From positions 372,001-436,000 of the forward strand of contig CANMOZ010000001.1 in the NCBI GenBank assembly GCA_947499545.1: 64,000 nucleotides of DNA, given 5' to 3'. A model generated the notes under the pieces. It saw nothing but the letters and a program-made list of their open reading frames with translations, did not search any database and was not told where the DNA came from. The position numbers and the translations under genes were made by a program. Positions 1 to 9,375 of this stretch are shown here, piece after piece; within the stretch, counting starts at the first letter, position 1; the number at the start of each line of letters is the position of its first letter. This DNA comes from an uncultured Saccharospirillaceae bacterium. Lineage in GTDB: Bacteria > Pseudomonadota > Gammaproteobacteria > Pseudomonadales > Oceanobacteraceae.

Positions 1-251
1 CGCTCAGGGTTGTGGTATCTCAATAATGCAGGGTAGCGTTCAGAGCGTTTTAAATAGTCCTTTACATCATAAAAAGTGGCAGGCTCCATTTGATAGATCC
101 CCAAGGCAGGGCCGCGCACTTGTTTGCAATAGGTGAAGCCGCCCGATTCATGAGCCGCGATCATAATCAACAGCTCAATGGCTTGCGGGCTAGATGGCAA
201 CCCGTACAAAGTTAAAGCGGCTGTTATGACTTCTCTTAATGTATTCCCCAT
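1..251 (-). CDS. phage lysin/transglycosylase-like protein (partial)
   Basis: An open frame starts at the ATG complementary to 249-251 and runs off the left edge, so only the first 83 residues are visible. The segment HESGG (about residues 34-38) followed by GPALGIYQMEP is the pattern seen in phage lysozyme- or transglycosylase-like proteins, with a putative catalytic Glu in HESGG. It follows the tail tube gene on the same strand, a usual place for lysis or cell-wall genes in HP1/K139-type phages. The family call is by motif only; the C-terminus is outside the window. Confidence 0.6.
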   Translation of the reverse strand, partial: MGNTLREVITAALTLYGLPSSPQAIELLIMIAAHESGGFTYCKQVRGPALGIYQMEPATFYDVKDYLKRSERYPALLRYHNPE

Positions 252-280
252 TTTTTTATACTCCCAGTCAAATAGGTTAA

Positions 281-739
281 TTAAATCGGTAGTCTAGTGG
301 GCGAATAAGGCACCCCATTGATTTCCACAAAGTCCTCGCTTGTCACATCAAAGGTCAGAGTGTGCATAGTGCGTTCGCTTGAAGTGGTGTCGATGTTGAT
401 TAATTCAGAGATTTTTAATCGGCACCCGTATGCTGCTATGGCGAGTGCTTCTTTATCACCCACGCCGTAAGCATGAATATCAAAGGCCGGTACGTCTTGA
501 TAGCTGCCAGCGGCTTTGGCTGCTGCGGTTAAATAGGCAAGGTTTTGTGAGTTGATTTTAAGCTCACCACTGGCAGACACATCCCCCCGTAAATAACCGT
601 CGGGCTTGCCGCGATTCATGGCAACCTCTGAGTTGTCTTCAATGCTGAGACTGAAACTTTCAAATTCGATTAAGACGCCCATTATCCGGACGTCGAAGCT
701 TTTTCCATTTAGCTTGAATAAAGTGTCATTGGCTGGCAT
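281..739 (-). CDS. phage tail tube-like protein (DUF2597 family)
   Basis: This 152-residue protein has the look of the DUF2597 family found beside the DUF2586 sheath in HP1/K139-type myophages, where it probably forms the inner tail tube. It has no signal peptide or membrane segment. It contains FKLNGKSFDVRIMG near the start and the tube-like phrase GYLRGDVSASGELKI at about residues 49-63, and ends near GVPYSPTRLP. It lies 34 nt after the sheath gene, in the same leftward operon as the capsid genes. The family is recognised by pattern and position; the tube role is inferred. Confidence 0.75.
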   Translation of the reverse strand: MPANDTLFKLNGKSFDVRIMGVLIEFESFSLSIEDNSEVAMNRGKPDGYLRGDVSASGELKINSQNLAYLTAAAKAAGSYQDVPAFDIHAYGVGDKEALAIAAYGCRLKISELINIDTTSSERTMHTLTFDVTSEDFVEINGVPYSPTRLPI

Positions 740-773
740 GGCTTATATCCCTATAAAATAGTAATTGGATGAT

Positions 774-1901
774 TTAGCTAGTACTGACGCGATCTAAATC
801 CAGCGAGAGCTTGGCCCCGATCTTTTTAGGGCAGGCCACAGGTGCTGCTTGCATATAGAGATCAACCGTGGTGTTGTTTTTCCACTGGATCACAATGTCA
901 CCCTCAGCAGGCTTTTGGATCATGCCAGGCACTTTACGGTCGCCAATGGTGATGCTTTGGGCGGCTTCACGAAGTGGGCGCATAAAATAGTTTTCATGGA
1001 ATTTGGTCGAGCTGGGGCTATTGTTGAGTTCGCGGTTTGCGATTTTATTCAGCATTAAAATACGAACACGACGGGCGATATAATCTAAAATCCTGCGGTA
1101 CTCGATGACTTGAAAATCTCCGCCTTCTTTATCAAGCAGTGGGTGATCGGCCCAATACATACCGTCAAAGCCTGTGTACCACTGAGGCACTGAGAAACGG
1201 TTGTCGGCAAGCTCTTTAATAATGGCCATGGTTAAGGGGTTGTCTTCAGCATCCATCGGTGTGGACGCAATACCAATGAGTGCACCCGTCGCTACTCGCA
1301 TAGGCGTATCAGCAATTGAAACACCGTGCTTGGATAATCGGCCCATCACTGCACCTAATGCATTCGAATAAATCAAAGGCACCAAGGCCACACGATCTGC
1401 AACCACGCCTTCCTGCAAAGCTTTAATCTCAGTGACGTATTGACTCCAGGATTGTTCGGCTTTTAATCCTGGTATGGCTAGGGTAATGGTCAGGAATTTT
1501 GCCAACCTATTTTGAGCATCGGCCATTAAGGCTTGTGCGGATACAATTTCGTCTTGGGTTTCGATGGGATTACAAAGCGCAATCATTTCAGCATCACAGT
1601 CATAAGGCTTTGCGAGAGCCGTTTTAATCGCTTCTTGCCAATCGTCTTCTGCCTTAATAGGCCAGCAATACGCCATCCAATTGGTATCGGCATTTTGTCT
1701 GGCTGCGATTAATTGACTTTTAAGCGGGCTATCATTTGCGCCTAATAAGGTATCTAAATCCGTTTCAACGCCAATGCTGTGCAATTGGTTATTGTTTTGA
1801 TTGAGTGAAGGTGTACCCACAAACAAAACTTTGCGCTCGACTTCTTTAAAGCCACCTTGTCCGAGGTTTTCCTGTGTGACGCTAACCTGTCCTATACCCA
1901 T
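774..1901 (-). CDS. phage tail sheath-like protein (DUF2586 family)
   Basis: This 375-residue protein matches the DUF2586 type of contractile tail sheath used by HP1/K139-like phages, starting MGIGQVSVTQENLGQGG and with the central ALVPLIYSNALGAVMGRLS region. The sheath surrounds the tube and contracts on infection. The start is supported by an AGGGAG ribosome site upstream of the ATG. It sits between the tail completion and tube genes, the expected position. The length is in the usual range and I see no break. Confidence 0.8.
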   Translation of the reverse strand: MGIGQVSVTQENLGQGGFKEVERKVLFVGTPSLNQNNNQLHSIGVETDLDTLLGANDSPLKSQLIAARQNADTNWMAYCWPIKAEDDWQEAIKTALAKPYDCDAEMIALCNPIETQDEIVSAQALMADAQNRLAKFLTITLAIPGLKAEQSWSQYVTEIKALQEGVVADRVALVPLIYSNALGAVMGRLSKHGVSIADTPMRVATGALIGIASTPMDAEDNPLTMAIIKELADNRFSVPQWYTGFDGMYWADHPLLDKEGGDFQVIEYRRILDYIARRVRILMLNKIANRELNNSPSSTKFHENYFMRPLREAAQSITIGDRKVPGMIQKPAEGDIVIQWKNNTTVDLYMQAAPVACPKKIGAKLSLDLDRVSTS

Positions 1902-1931
1902 CTTTCTTGCTCCCTATTATGAAATTCTGTT

Positions 1932-2645
1932 TTAACCTTTGGCCTGCTTAATTTTTGTTAGACGTTCATCAAATAGCTCTTTGCCCATGTCATGCGCTTC
2001 TTTATCACTTAACCCAAAAAAAGGTCGCTCGGGGACTTCAACCACCCAAGCGGATTTGCTCGGAGGCAACTGGTCTGGGTTTTGGGTGTTTTCACGCATC
2101 ATCCGATGGACTAAGCCCGCTTGACCCAGCGTCATGTTTTCTTTGATCCAGGCTTTGCTGACGCGCCGTTGTCTGGCTTGGCCTTTTTTCTTGCCGCCTT
2201 TGTAGCGACCGACGTAACGCTTATAACCTTTTTGAATTAATGCTTTTGCTTGGGCGTCTGTCGCCGGGGCGGAATAATCGGGTTGGCCTTTTTGTAGATC
2301 ACGCTTAGTAAAGGATTCTTTAAAGCCTTCTTGCTGGCCTCGAGCAATAGAGCCGGTTCTGCTATTAGGCCAAGTGACAGTAGCTGTGCTTGGGCCTACG
2401 TACGCTTTTATGTTGTTTCCTTTTAATAGCTTTTTTAATAAGCGCTTTTTACTGTTGTACTGACGAGCCTTAAAATGACGACCTTCTAAATCTTCTTGTC
2501 GTTTAACTCTGGCCCGGCTTTTGGTGATGACTTGACGGCTTACCCACTGGTGTATGTATTTGCGTTCCTTCGCTGTGGTCGTCACCAACGCGAGTTGCTC
2601 TTGTAGCCGCCTGTGGCTTCCGGGATGAGAATTAATCTTTAACAT
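1932..2645 (-). CDS. phage virion morphogenesis / tail completion protein (gpS-like)
   Basis: A 237-residue, strongly basic protein rich in Lys and Arg (for example around residues 40-75 and 140-165). It fits the phage virion morphogenesis family (P2 gpS type), which finishes the tail before head joining. Its start overlaps the end of the gpR-like gene by 14 nt, so the two are probably translationally coupled. Family membership is inferred from size, basic character and position between gpR-like and sheath genes. Confidence 0.65.
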   Translation of the reverse strand: MLKINSHPGSHRRLQEQLALVTTTAKERKYIHQWVSRQVITKSRARVKRQEDLEGRHFKARQYNSKKRLLKKLLKGNNIKAYVGPSTATVTWPNSRTGSIARGQQEGFKESFTKRDLQKGQPDYSAPATDAQAKALIQKGYKRYVGRYKGGKKKGQARQRRVSKAWIKENMTLGQAGLVHRMMRENTQNPDQLPPSKSAWVVEVPERPFFGLSDKEAHDMGKELFDERLTKIKQAKG

Positions 2646-3090
2646 GACTTAATATCTCATCCAGCTGTTCTGCTACATCGAAAGGATTGCTCTTAAAGCT
2701 GTAGTTGCCTGAGTGGGTTTTAATAGGCCCATGGTCGTCTTGTTGAATATAAAGTGGATCACGAACCTGCAAAGAGGCATCGAGATCAATTAAGCGGTCG
2801 CTAACAGCAGTCACTTCAATTTGTAAATCCGATAAACCCCTGCGGTCTAAATTTCCTGAGAACGCCTGTAAGGCAGCTAAAATGATTCCACCATTGACGG
2901 CTGGGAATGCATCTATGGTTAAAGCAATACGATATTCAAAATCCCCTAAGTGCTGCCCTTGCTCTTCTTGTTTGCCACCGCCTGCTTTAACTTCACCGGA
3001 TTCCATAAACACAGAGACCTGGTGCGGCTCTATATTCAGCGCATCCATATGCTGTCGAATCATCAGAGCAAAGGCGGTGAGGGTTTTCAT
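2632..3090 (-). CDS. phage tail completion protein (gpR-like)
   Basis: A 152-residue protein whose N-terminal region (VSVFMESGEVKA, about residues 24-35) and later hydrophobic strands resemble the P2 GpR tail completion family. It overlaps the upstream gpL-like gene by 4 nt and the downstream gpS-like gene by 14 nt, typical of a tightly packed phage late operon. It would act at the head-proximal end of the tail. It is longer than the P2 version by a middle and C-terminal extension. Confidence 0.6.
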   Translation of the reverse strand: MKTLTAFALMIRQHMDALNIEPHQVSVFMESGEVKAGGGKQEEQGQHLGDFEYRIALTIDAFPAVNGGIILAALQAFSGNLDRRGLSDLQIEVTAVSDRLIDLDASLQVRDPLYIQQDDHGPIKTHSGNYSFKSNPFDVAEQLDEILSHVKD

Positions 3091-3548
3091 ATCATCACCA
3101 CCTGCATTTTTCCTTGGCCAGCGAGTTGGCCTAATGCAAAGGTGCTTTTTTGTTTATAAATGGCTGCTCGGTCTTCGCGTTCGTCTGCATCCACCAAATT
3201 GCGCTGAGAGCGGTCTTGGGTACTGCATATTTCGGCGTAGGCATCAAAATAAACAGCATTGATATAAAGGATCTCGCTTTCCGGTTGATTGCCCAGTGTT
3301 TGGGTTGGATTAACATCTGCTAGTTTTTTTATGCCTTTTTTTAACCACTGGCTTTTATTAAGTTGAAGCGCTGCATTGCAACGGCTCATGGCTAATTGCA
3401 CATAGCTGACTAATAGCGACGGCTTAAAACTCCCGTCTATCGCAAAACGTTCGGTCAGTCCTTTAATGGATATGTCTGGGTAAAACCCATCGTTTTGTAC
3501 GATGAGATCCTCATGGGTGTCTGCAAAGACAGCAAAGCTGGTATCCAT
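3087..3548 (-). CDS. phage head completion protein (gpL-like)
   Basis: A 153-residue protein of the P2 GpL type, which closes the head and makes the connector site for the tail. The conserved-looking C-terminal half contains ILYINAVYFDAYAEI, then QRNLVDADEREDRA (about residues 104-127). It overlaps the small terminase gene by one base and the gpR-like gene by 4 nt. Position and motif agree. Confidence 0.75.
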   Translation of the reverse strand: MDTSFAVFADTHEDLIVQNDGFYPDISIKGLTERFAIDGSFKPSLLVSYVQLAMSRCNAALQLNKSQWLKKGIKKLADVNPTQTLGNQPESEILYINAVYFDAYAEICSTQDRSQRNLVDADEREDRAAIYKQKSTFALGQLAGQGKMQVVMI

Positions 3549-4393
3549 TAGCGGCTTTCCTCTGCTGCTTCGTTTTTATTGTTTACTGTTGCTTCCTCAT
3601 CGTTTGAGGTAGAGGGCGATCCCTGGTTGTCTTGACCTGGTAGACCTCTGTCTTCCATCATCGACACCAGGGTGCCCTCTGTGGGTGGAGAGCCGTGGAG
3701 TTTGGTCAGTTTATTGATTTGGGTTTTGCGTTTGGCATTGCCGTATTGATGTGCCTCTTTATAAAGCGCTAATGCCTTTAATTCATTTTCAGGCCCGCCC
3801 TGCTCTTCGAATAAATCCCCCAGCGCAGCTAGGTATTTCATTTTGGGAGTATCGGTTAGGGGCCATTGCCTGACAGCGGTGACGGCTTTTAATAAGTAAT
3901 AGAACGCTTGTTCTTTTTCTACAGGGGTGTTGGCTTCCTGCGCAAGCTCCCGTAATGAGTCGGTTAAAAAGGTTGGTAGATCCCGTTTAAAATAATTGGG
4001 CATTTGTTGCTGTTGATCCACAGCGAGCATGCCGTACTTATAGGTGGCGTGAATGTCTCCAACATCGACTGCCCAAATAACCCTTTGTACTAAAATAGGG
4101 TTGGCGTAGATTTCGACCTGTTTTAAATAGGATTCCAAGTGAGGCTGGTATCTTGGAATCAGGGTGTCTTTAATGGCGCTTCTTTTTTCGTCGCCCTTGC
4201 CTTTTTCTTTCAGCCACTGCACGTCCTTCTCTAAGCTGAATTTCAATTGCTCAAATTCGCTATAGTCGGTGGCGCTTGGGTCCAGCTTCGGTGCTTGGCT
4301 TTCCTTTAAGGCTTCATAGAAAGCCGCTCGCGCGCGATCTGCTTGTTGGCGTTGCTTAAATCGCAAGGCTGGAGAAAAAGGAGGGGCACCCAT
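3548..4393 (-). CDS. phage terminase small subunit (gpM-like)
   Basis: A 281-residue protein matching the P2 GpM small terminase family, which recognises the packaging site and directs the large terminase. It begins with a basic stretch (FKQRQQADRARAAFYEAL, about residues 12-29). It has the family core VQRVIWAVDVGDIHATYKYGML near residues 104-123, and a TPR-like alpha-helical part at 170-225. The last 40 residues are acidic and low in complexity. It overlaps the capsid gene by one base. Confidence 0.8.
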   Translation of the reverse strand: MGAPPFSPALRFKQRQQADRARAAFYEALKESQAPKLDPSATDYSEFEQLKFSLEKDVQWLKEKGKGDEKRSAIKDTLIPRYQPHLESYLKQVEIYANPILVQRVIWAVDVGDIHATYKYGMLAVDQQQQMPNYFKRDLPTFLTDSLRELAQEANTPVEKEQAFYYLLKAVTAVRQWPLTDTPKMKYLAALGDLFEEQGGPENELKALALYKEAHQYGNAKRKTQINKLTKLHGSPPTEGTLVSMMEDRGLPGQDNQGSPSTSNDEEATVNNKNEAAEESR

Positions 4394-5418
4394 TATTCAG
4401 CCCCTGCTGCTTCGTCAACAAAGTAGAGGTTATCGGCTTTGATGCCGGAGATGGCTTTAAGATCGCCGATGGTGTAGGCCTCGTTCGAGCTGATGTAATC
4501 GATCACGCAATTACGCTTGGGAGTATCTTCGAGCTGACGACGCATGCGCCCAGCCTGATAGTAGTGATGCAGGTTTTTAGGATCGGTGATCAAGATCCCT
4601 CGCTCTGGGAAGTTGGCCGGTGAAACAACCGAGAGGCCTGCATAGGAGTTGGTCATACCCATGACGCCGGATTTGCGTCGAGGGTCGTCGACATTCAGCG
4701 AGAGGTTTTTATTGGCATCATAGGCGAGGAGCTGCTGCCCTAATATCGCAACCTCTTTACCGGTGCGGTGGGCTTTCGGGATCATGCTGTAGATGTCATA
4801 GACCATCATGTCGAGGTTTTGATAGTCCCCGCCTTTACCCAGTAGGATTTTGTTTTCTTCTTTTTCGCCGGAGAGCATGTAGTGATCTGGGTTTTTATCC
4901 GCTAGGCGTTTAATCCAGCCGTAGTTCAGGTCTTGGCCAAGGGGGTTGGCGTCGGCTTTGGATTCTTTCGAGACCCCTTCGCCGTACCAGCCGATGGTTA
5001 ATCGATCCAGGGCTATCTTTTGATAGACCATATTCATGTAACGCTGGAAAAAGTCTTTATAGCGTGCCCAAGTATCCAGTGTGATGTATTTAATGCCCAC
5101 ATCGAACTCGGTGAGATGCGCTTTCCAATTCGTGGCTGACATATCGCCCAGCCATTTTGGAGTACGGTCGTGTTTCTCGGTATCGGTGCGTTTAGCGATC
5201 AAACCACCGACTTGCAGCAAGATGGCTTCGCCTTCTTTATCGATTACGCTCTCGGTGGTGATACGACTTAAAAAGTTTTCTTGTTCAATGATGGCGTTAT
5301 TAAGATCGCGCGCTCGAGGTGGATCAATGCTGAATTGCTTTTCAACGCTGTTAACGCTGTAGGTCTTTGCCATTTCTGTGCAAAGCCTTTCGTATTGAAG
5401 ACGGGTTTGATTGTCCAT
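4393..5418 (-). CDS. phage major capsid protein (gpN-like)
   Basis: A 341-residue P2-type major capsid protein. Recognisable parts are the N-terminal MDNQTRLQYERLC, the central GWYGEGVSKESKADANP (about residues 143-159) with LGQDLNYGWIKRL, and the C-terminal YISSNEAYTIGDL. Length agrees with P2-family capsids of about 340-360 residues. It follows the scaffold gene by 33 nt, the standard O-N order. I see no lesion. Confidence 0.88.
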   Translation of the reverse strand: MDNQTRLQYERLCTEMAKTYSVNSVEKQFSIDPPRARDLNNAIIEQENFLSRITTESVIDKEGEAILLQVGGLIAKRTDTEKHDRTPKWLGDMSATNWKAHLTEFDVGIKYITLDTWARYKDFFQRYMNMVYQKIALDRLTIGWYGEGVSKESKADANPLGQDLNYGWIKRLADKNPDHYMLSGEKEENKILLGKGGDYQNLDMMVYDIYSMIPKAHRTGKEVAILGQQLLAYDANKNLSLNVDDPRRKSGVMGMTNSYAGLSVVSPANFPERGILITDPKNLHHYYQAGRMRRQLEDTPKRNCVIDYISSNEAYTIGDLKAISGIKADNLYFVDEAAGAE

Positions 5419-5451
5419 GGTCCTATCCTTGTGTATTAAATGGGCTTTGCC

Positions 5452-6318
5452 TTAAATGACTTTAAATTCAGCAGCCCCAGTGTTGTCATCAAAGTCGGTA
5501 CAGGGAGCAGCTGTGCTGAGCTTCTCAACCGCAGCTTTCATTTCAGCCATTTGGGTGCTGAGTGTTTTTAATTCTTGGCTGTAGTCTTGAAATTCAATAT
5601 GAGGCGCTGCTTTATCTTCTTTTGATAAAGCTTCTTGTTCAGATTGATCGCTGTCTTTTTCCGGTTGAGGTTTGGTTTCATTGGCTTTTGCTAGCGCTGC
5701 AAACTCTTCCTTGAGAACTTCTTTAATGTCTTCTTTGGTTAGGCTCATGGGGATGGTCTCCGTTGAGGGTTCGGCTTCGGGGGTGTCCTGGGGCTCTGCG
5801 CTGATACCAGCATCCACACCCAAGGCTGTCCCAATACGGTTAAAGGTGGAGTCTTTTTGAAAAGGGATATGATCGGCTTCTAATTGAAGGGGTGCGGAAT
5901 AGAGGTGCTGTTTAGACTGCTGTGAAAACTCCAAGCGATCCGTACCTAAAGAGGCCGGCTGATCGGTTAAGGCCAGCCCCATTAAATAGGGTTTTTGAGT
6001 AATGGGAAATTTCAGCTTTAACTCACAACTGGTGTGGAGCATTTGCTTTTCAGCATTAAGAGCCAGCAACAGCTTGTTTGGAACAATACGCACCTGTAAG
6101 GTTTTTTTATTGTATTTTTGGCTTTCGGATAAACGCACATCCACTACCCGGCCATAACGCAACCCAATCTGAAAGTGATTGGCATTGATGCTGGCTTCAT
6201 ACAAATCCGGATCATAAGTCTCAGCAATATCGTCGAGCCACTGCCCTTCGATGGTTCGCCCGTCAACGGTCTCTCCTTCCATTAACACGGTAATCCAGCT
6301 GCTGATCAATGAAGCCAT
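5452..6318 (-). CDS. phage capsid scaffolding protein / protease (gpO-like)
   Basis: A 288-residue GpO-type protein: an N-terminal protease part and a C-terminal helical scaffold. The N-terminus has WITVLMEGETVDGRTI and YDPDLYEASINANHF, and a later LALTDQPASLGTDRL segment is typical of the family. Residues about 170-240 are Glu/Ser/Pro rich, leading into the scaffold coiled region QELKTLSTQMAEMKAAVEKL. In the family it cleaves capsid and portal precursors and itself. It starts the leftward late operon. Confidence 0.82.
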   Translation of the reverse strand: MASLISSWITVLMEGETVDGRTIEGQWLDDIAETYDPDLYEASINANHFQIGLRYGRVVDVRLSESQKYNKKTLQVRIVPNKLLLALNAEKQMLHTSCELKLKFPITQKPYLMGLALTDQPASLGTDRLEFSQQSKQHLYSAPLQLEADHIPFQKDSTFNRIGTALGVDAGISAEPQDTPEAEPSTETIPMSLTKEDIKEVLKEEFAALAKANETKPQPEKDSDQSEQEALSKEDKAAPHIEFQDYSQELKTLSTQMAEMKAAVEKLSTAAPCTDFDDNTGAAEFKVI

Positions 6319-6502
6319 GGCACCCTTCTCAAATCATTTTTAAGTAAGAGCCCTGACAGTACGAATTAAAAAAACAAATGACGAGCGGTTTTGAATCAAC
6401 AAAACATAGGTTTTATTTAACTGACTTTATCTATGGTTAAAGGCACTTATTTCAGAGTTTATTCGCATTAGACTGCAACAAACCATCAACTGATCGAGTC
6501 TT
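6319..6502. promoter_or_regulatory. divergent late-promoter region of the prophage
   Basis: This 184-bp AT-rich gap separates the leftward O-N-M-L-tail operon from the rightward terminase-portal operon. In P2-type phages the corresponding gap holds two divergent late promoters driven by the Ogr/Delta zinc-finger activator, and an ogr-like gene lies at 9376-9621. I looked for the P2-type TGT-N12-ACA dyad and did not find a convincing one, so the promoter role rests on arrangement only. Confidence 0.5.
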
Positions 6503-8261
6503 ATGCTTTATTCAAATGAACAGCGCGACAGAGCGAAAGAGGCTTATTTATCTCAGGTGCCCGTCCCTTTGATTGCACGCGAACAGGGTATTCCTAAACG
6601 GACGCTCTATTATTGGATCAAGCTTTATGAATGGGATGAGCTTCCTGCAAGAGAAAGCGTTGAGCAGGTTCTAGACCGTTTCATCATTAAACTGTTGAAT
6701 CGAAAATCGCTGACCCTTGATGCAGTCGAAATGATTGAGCGTATTCAAGCCGCTAAAGAAAGGGAAATCAAACTCAAACTATTAAAGCAAAAGGCTGAAA
6801 ACAACCCCGTTCCAAAAGGAGACAAGCACTCTTCAACAAACAACAAAAACAATGCACAAAACAAGAAGAGCAAGAAAACCCTTGCCGATTTAACCGAAGG
6901 TGAAATATTAGCCGCCTTTAAAGAGGATCTCTTTCCATATCAATGGGCGCTATGGGAATCCAGAGAGCATCGAACTCGGCATATTCTCAAAAGCCGGCAA
7001 ATCGGCTTAACTTGGTACTTTGCACGAGAGGCTGTCACGGTGGCGTTGTTGACGGGTGAGAATCAAATATTCTTATCGGCTTCTAAAAATCAATCCGCCA
7101 TTTTTAATGCTTATATTAAGAGCTACATCAAGGAGAAATTCGACGTTGATTTAATGGGGTCTGAAAAGATCCGAATTCCAACTGCCAAGGGCGAAGCCAT
7201 TTTGTATTTTCTAAGTACGAATTCGAGTACGGCTCAGGGCTTTAGCGGTCACCTCTACATTGACGAATGCTTTTGGATTAATAACTTCAGCAAGCTGCAA
7301 AAAGTCGCCAGTGCGATTGCCAGCCATAAACAGTGGCGTAAGACCTACTTCTCTACCCCATCCACCAAAACCCATGAAGCCTATGCGCTCTGGAGTGGTG
7401 AGAACTTCAATGAGATCGCTAAGAAGCGAGGCTTGCCATTGATGGTGCTGCCCGATCAAGCAACCCTCTCTAAAGGGTGGGTAGGCCCTGATCAAGAATA
7501 CCGCAAGATCATCACCATTCATGATGCCTTGGCCGGTGGTTGTACGCTCTTTGATCTGGCGAGCTTGCAACTGGAATACACCCCAGATGACTTCGCTCAA
7601 CTCTTTGAGTGTATGTTTATTGATGACACTTGCAGTGTGTTTAATCTCACTCAACTTTTAGCCTGTGCCATCACCGATGCACGGTGGATGGATTACAAAC
7701 CGGGGACTGCACGACCCTTTGCCAATAAAGCCGTGTGGATTGGTTATGACCCTAGCCGTAATCGAGACAGTGCCGTGGTGTCGGTGATTGCACCGCCCTG
7801 TTCCCCTGGAGGTAAGTTTAGGGTGCTGGAACTCATCACCATGCATAACCTGCCTTGGAGCGAACAAGCAGAACGCATTAAAGCCCTGACCGAGTCTTAT
7901 CAGGTTGAGCACATCAGCATTGATAAAACGGGGCCAGGTCATGGTGTCTATGAATTGGTGAAGGATTTCTTCCCAGCCGTACAAGGGTTGCATTACAACC
8001 CTGAGATTAAAGCTTAAAGCTCTGGACGTCATTACCAATGGCCGCCTGGTGTGGAGCTCTGAACATCAAACCATCCCACAAAGCTTCATGATGATTAAGA
8101 AGATCGTGACCCAAACCGGGATCAGTTACCAAACTTCAAGGGATATGAAAAACGGCCATGCCGATGCGGCCTGGTCCATTATGCATGCCCTCTTTAAGAA
8201 CGGTTTACGAACTGACCCTTCGAATAACTCCACCTATGACCTGATTGAGAGGGCTGCCTGA
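6503..8261 (+). pseudogene. phage terminase large subunit (gpP-like), frameshifted
   Basis: The first frame codes 504 residues: an N-terminal helix-turn-helix part (about 1-60), a linker, and an ATPase with SRQIGLTW (Walker A-like, about 163-170) and LYIDECFWI (Walker B, about 251-259). A nuclease part follows with GYDPSRNRDS near 415 and SIDKTGPGHG near 473. It stops at TAA 8015-8017. The remaining family sequence (LKLKALDVITNGRLVWS and about 65 more residues) continues in the next frame to the TGA at 8259-8261. A net +1 or -2 shift near 8003-8017 therefore separates the last ~80 residues. The end overlaps the portal ATG by one base. The enzyme pumps phage DNA into heads; this copy is probably inactive. 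Confidence 0.82.
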
Positions 8262-9283
8262 TGTCTGCACCGGATACCGCGTTAGAAAAAAACAAGATCC
8301 CTAACCAAGAGCCCTTTTATTTAAGCTTTGGTGACCCTGAGCCGGTACTGAATCAGGATATTACCAGCAGCTTAGGCTGTTTCTTTAATTCCTATCAGGA
8401 GTACTACGAGCCGCCTATTTCCTTTGATGGGCTCAACAAAATGACCCACGCAAACCCCTACCATTCCACCAGTCTCTTTTTTAAACGCAATCAAATGGTG
8501 ATGATGTTGAAACCTAATAGCTTGTTGGGATTGGCGGACTTTCAGCGGTTGGCGTTGGATTATTTAACCTTTGGGAATGCCTTTGCATTGGCGGTGCGTA
8601 ATTATCTTGGGCAAATCATCAAACTCAGGCATATCCCTGCACTTAATATGCGTAAGGGCAAACAGGGTAAATACTATCAGTTACGAGAGGGTCTGCTGGA
8701 GCCAATCGAATTTAAGAAGGGAGAGATCTTGCATGCGATGAATTATTGCACTGGGCAAAGCCTTTACGGTGTACCTGAGTGGTTCAGTGGCATGCATGCG
8801 GCTTTATTGAACTCAGAGGCAACACTGTTTAGGCGCCGCTACTATCTGAACGGAGCTCATGTAGGCTTTATTCTTTATACTAGTGACCCCAACATTACCC
8901 CCGAATACAAAGAAGCGTTGACCGAGCAGCTCAGGCAAGGCAAAGGCGTGGGTAACTTCAGAAGTATGTTTGTGAACATCCCGAACGGAAAAGAAAATGC
9001 AGTTCAGATCATTAAAGTGGGGGAAATCAATCAAAAGGACGAGTTCGAGAAAATCAAAAACATCTCTGCTGATGACGTGATCGTTGCGCATCGAGTCCCC
9101 CCAGCGCTTGCTGGAGTCAAACCCACGAATACCGGTGGCTTTGGGGATATCGAAAAGATCAATACGGTCTACCAGCAAAATGAGGTATTCCCGATGACAC
9201 TGCCCTTTAAAGAGTTAAATGAGCAACTGAACGGCCCCATTCGAATTGTATTTAGAGAACCTAAGATAAACACAGGTATTTAA
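8261..9283 (+). CDS. phage portal protein (gpQ-like, PBSX/P2 family)
   Basis: A 340-residue portal vertex protein through which DNA enters and leaves the head. Family marks are the N-terminal FSFGDPEP-like FYLSFGDPEPVL, PPISFDGLNKM, LDYLTFGNAFALAVRN (about residues 104-119), and the C-terminal VPPALAGVKPTNTGGFGD (about 288-305). Length is normal. The ATG overlaps the terminase stop (ATGA-type junction), implying coupled translation; a frameshifted terminase could therefore lower portal expression. Confidence 0.88.
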   Translation: MSAPDTALEKNKIPNQEPFYLSFGDPEPVLNQDITSSLGCFFNSYQEYYEPPISFDGLNKMTHANPYHSTSLFFKRNQMVMMLKPNSLLGLADFQRLALDYLTFGNAFALAVRNYLGQIIKLRHIPALNMRKGKQGKYYQLREGLLEPIEFKKGEILHAMNYCTGQSLYGVPEWFSGMHAALLNSEATLFRRRYYLNGAHVGFILYTSDPNITPEYKEALTEQLRQGKGVGNFRSMFVNIPNGKENAVQIIKVGEINQKDEFEKIKNISADDVIVAHRVPPALAGVKPTNTGGFGDIEKINTVYQQNEVFPMTLPFKELNEQLNGPIRIVFREPKINTGI

Positions 9284-9375
9284 ATTGGTAAGATTGCGTT
9301 TAGTTTTGAGTTTAAGCTGGGGTTTAAATAAGCATTAAGGTAAAATATCGGCTTGCATATTAGGAGATTGCGACG

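Noticed and set aside
6319-6502. Ogr-binding dyad TGT-N12-ACA in the divergent late region
   Set aside because: I searched by eye and found no convincing pair at a suitable position.
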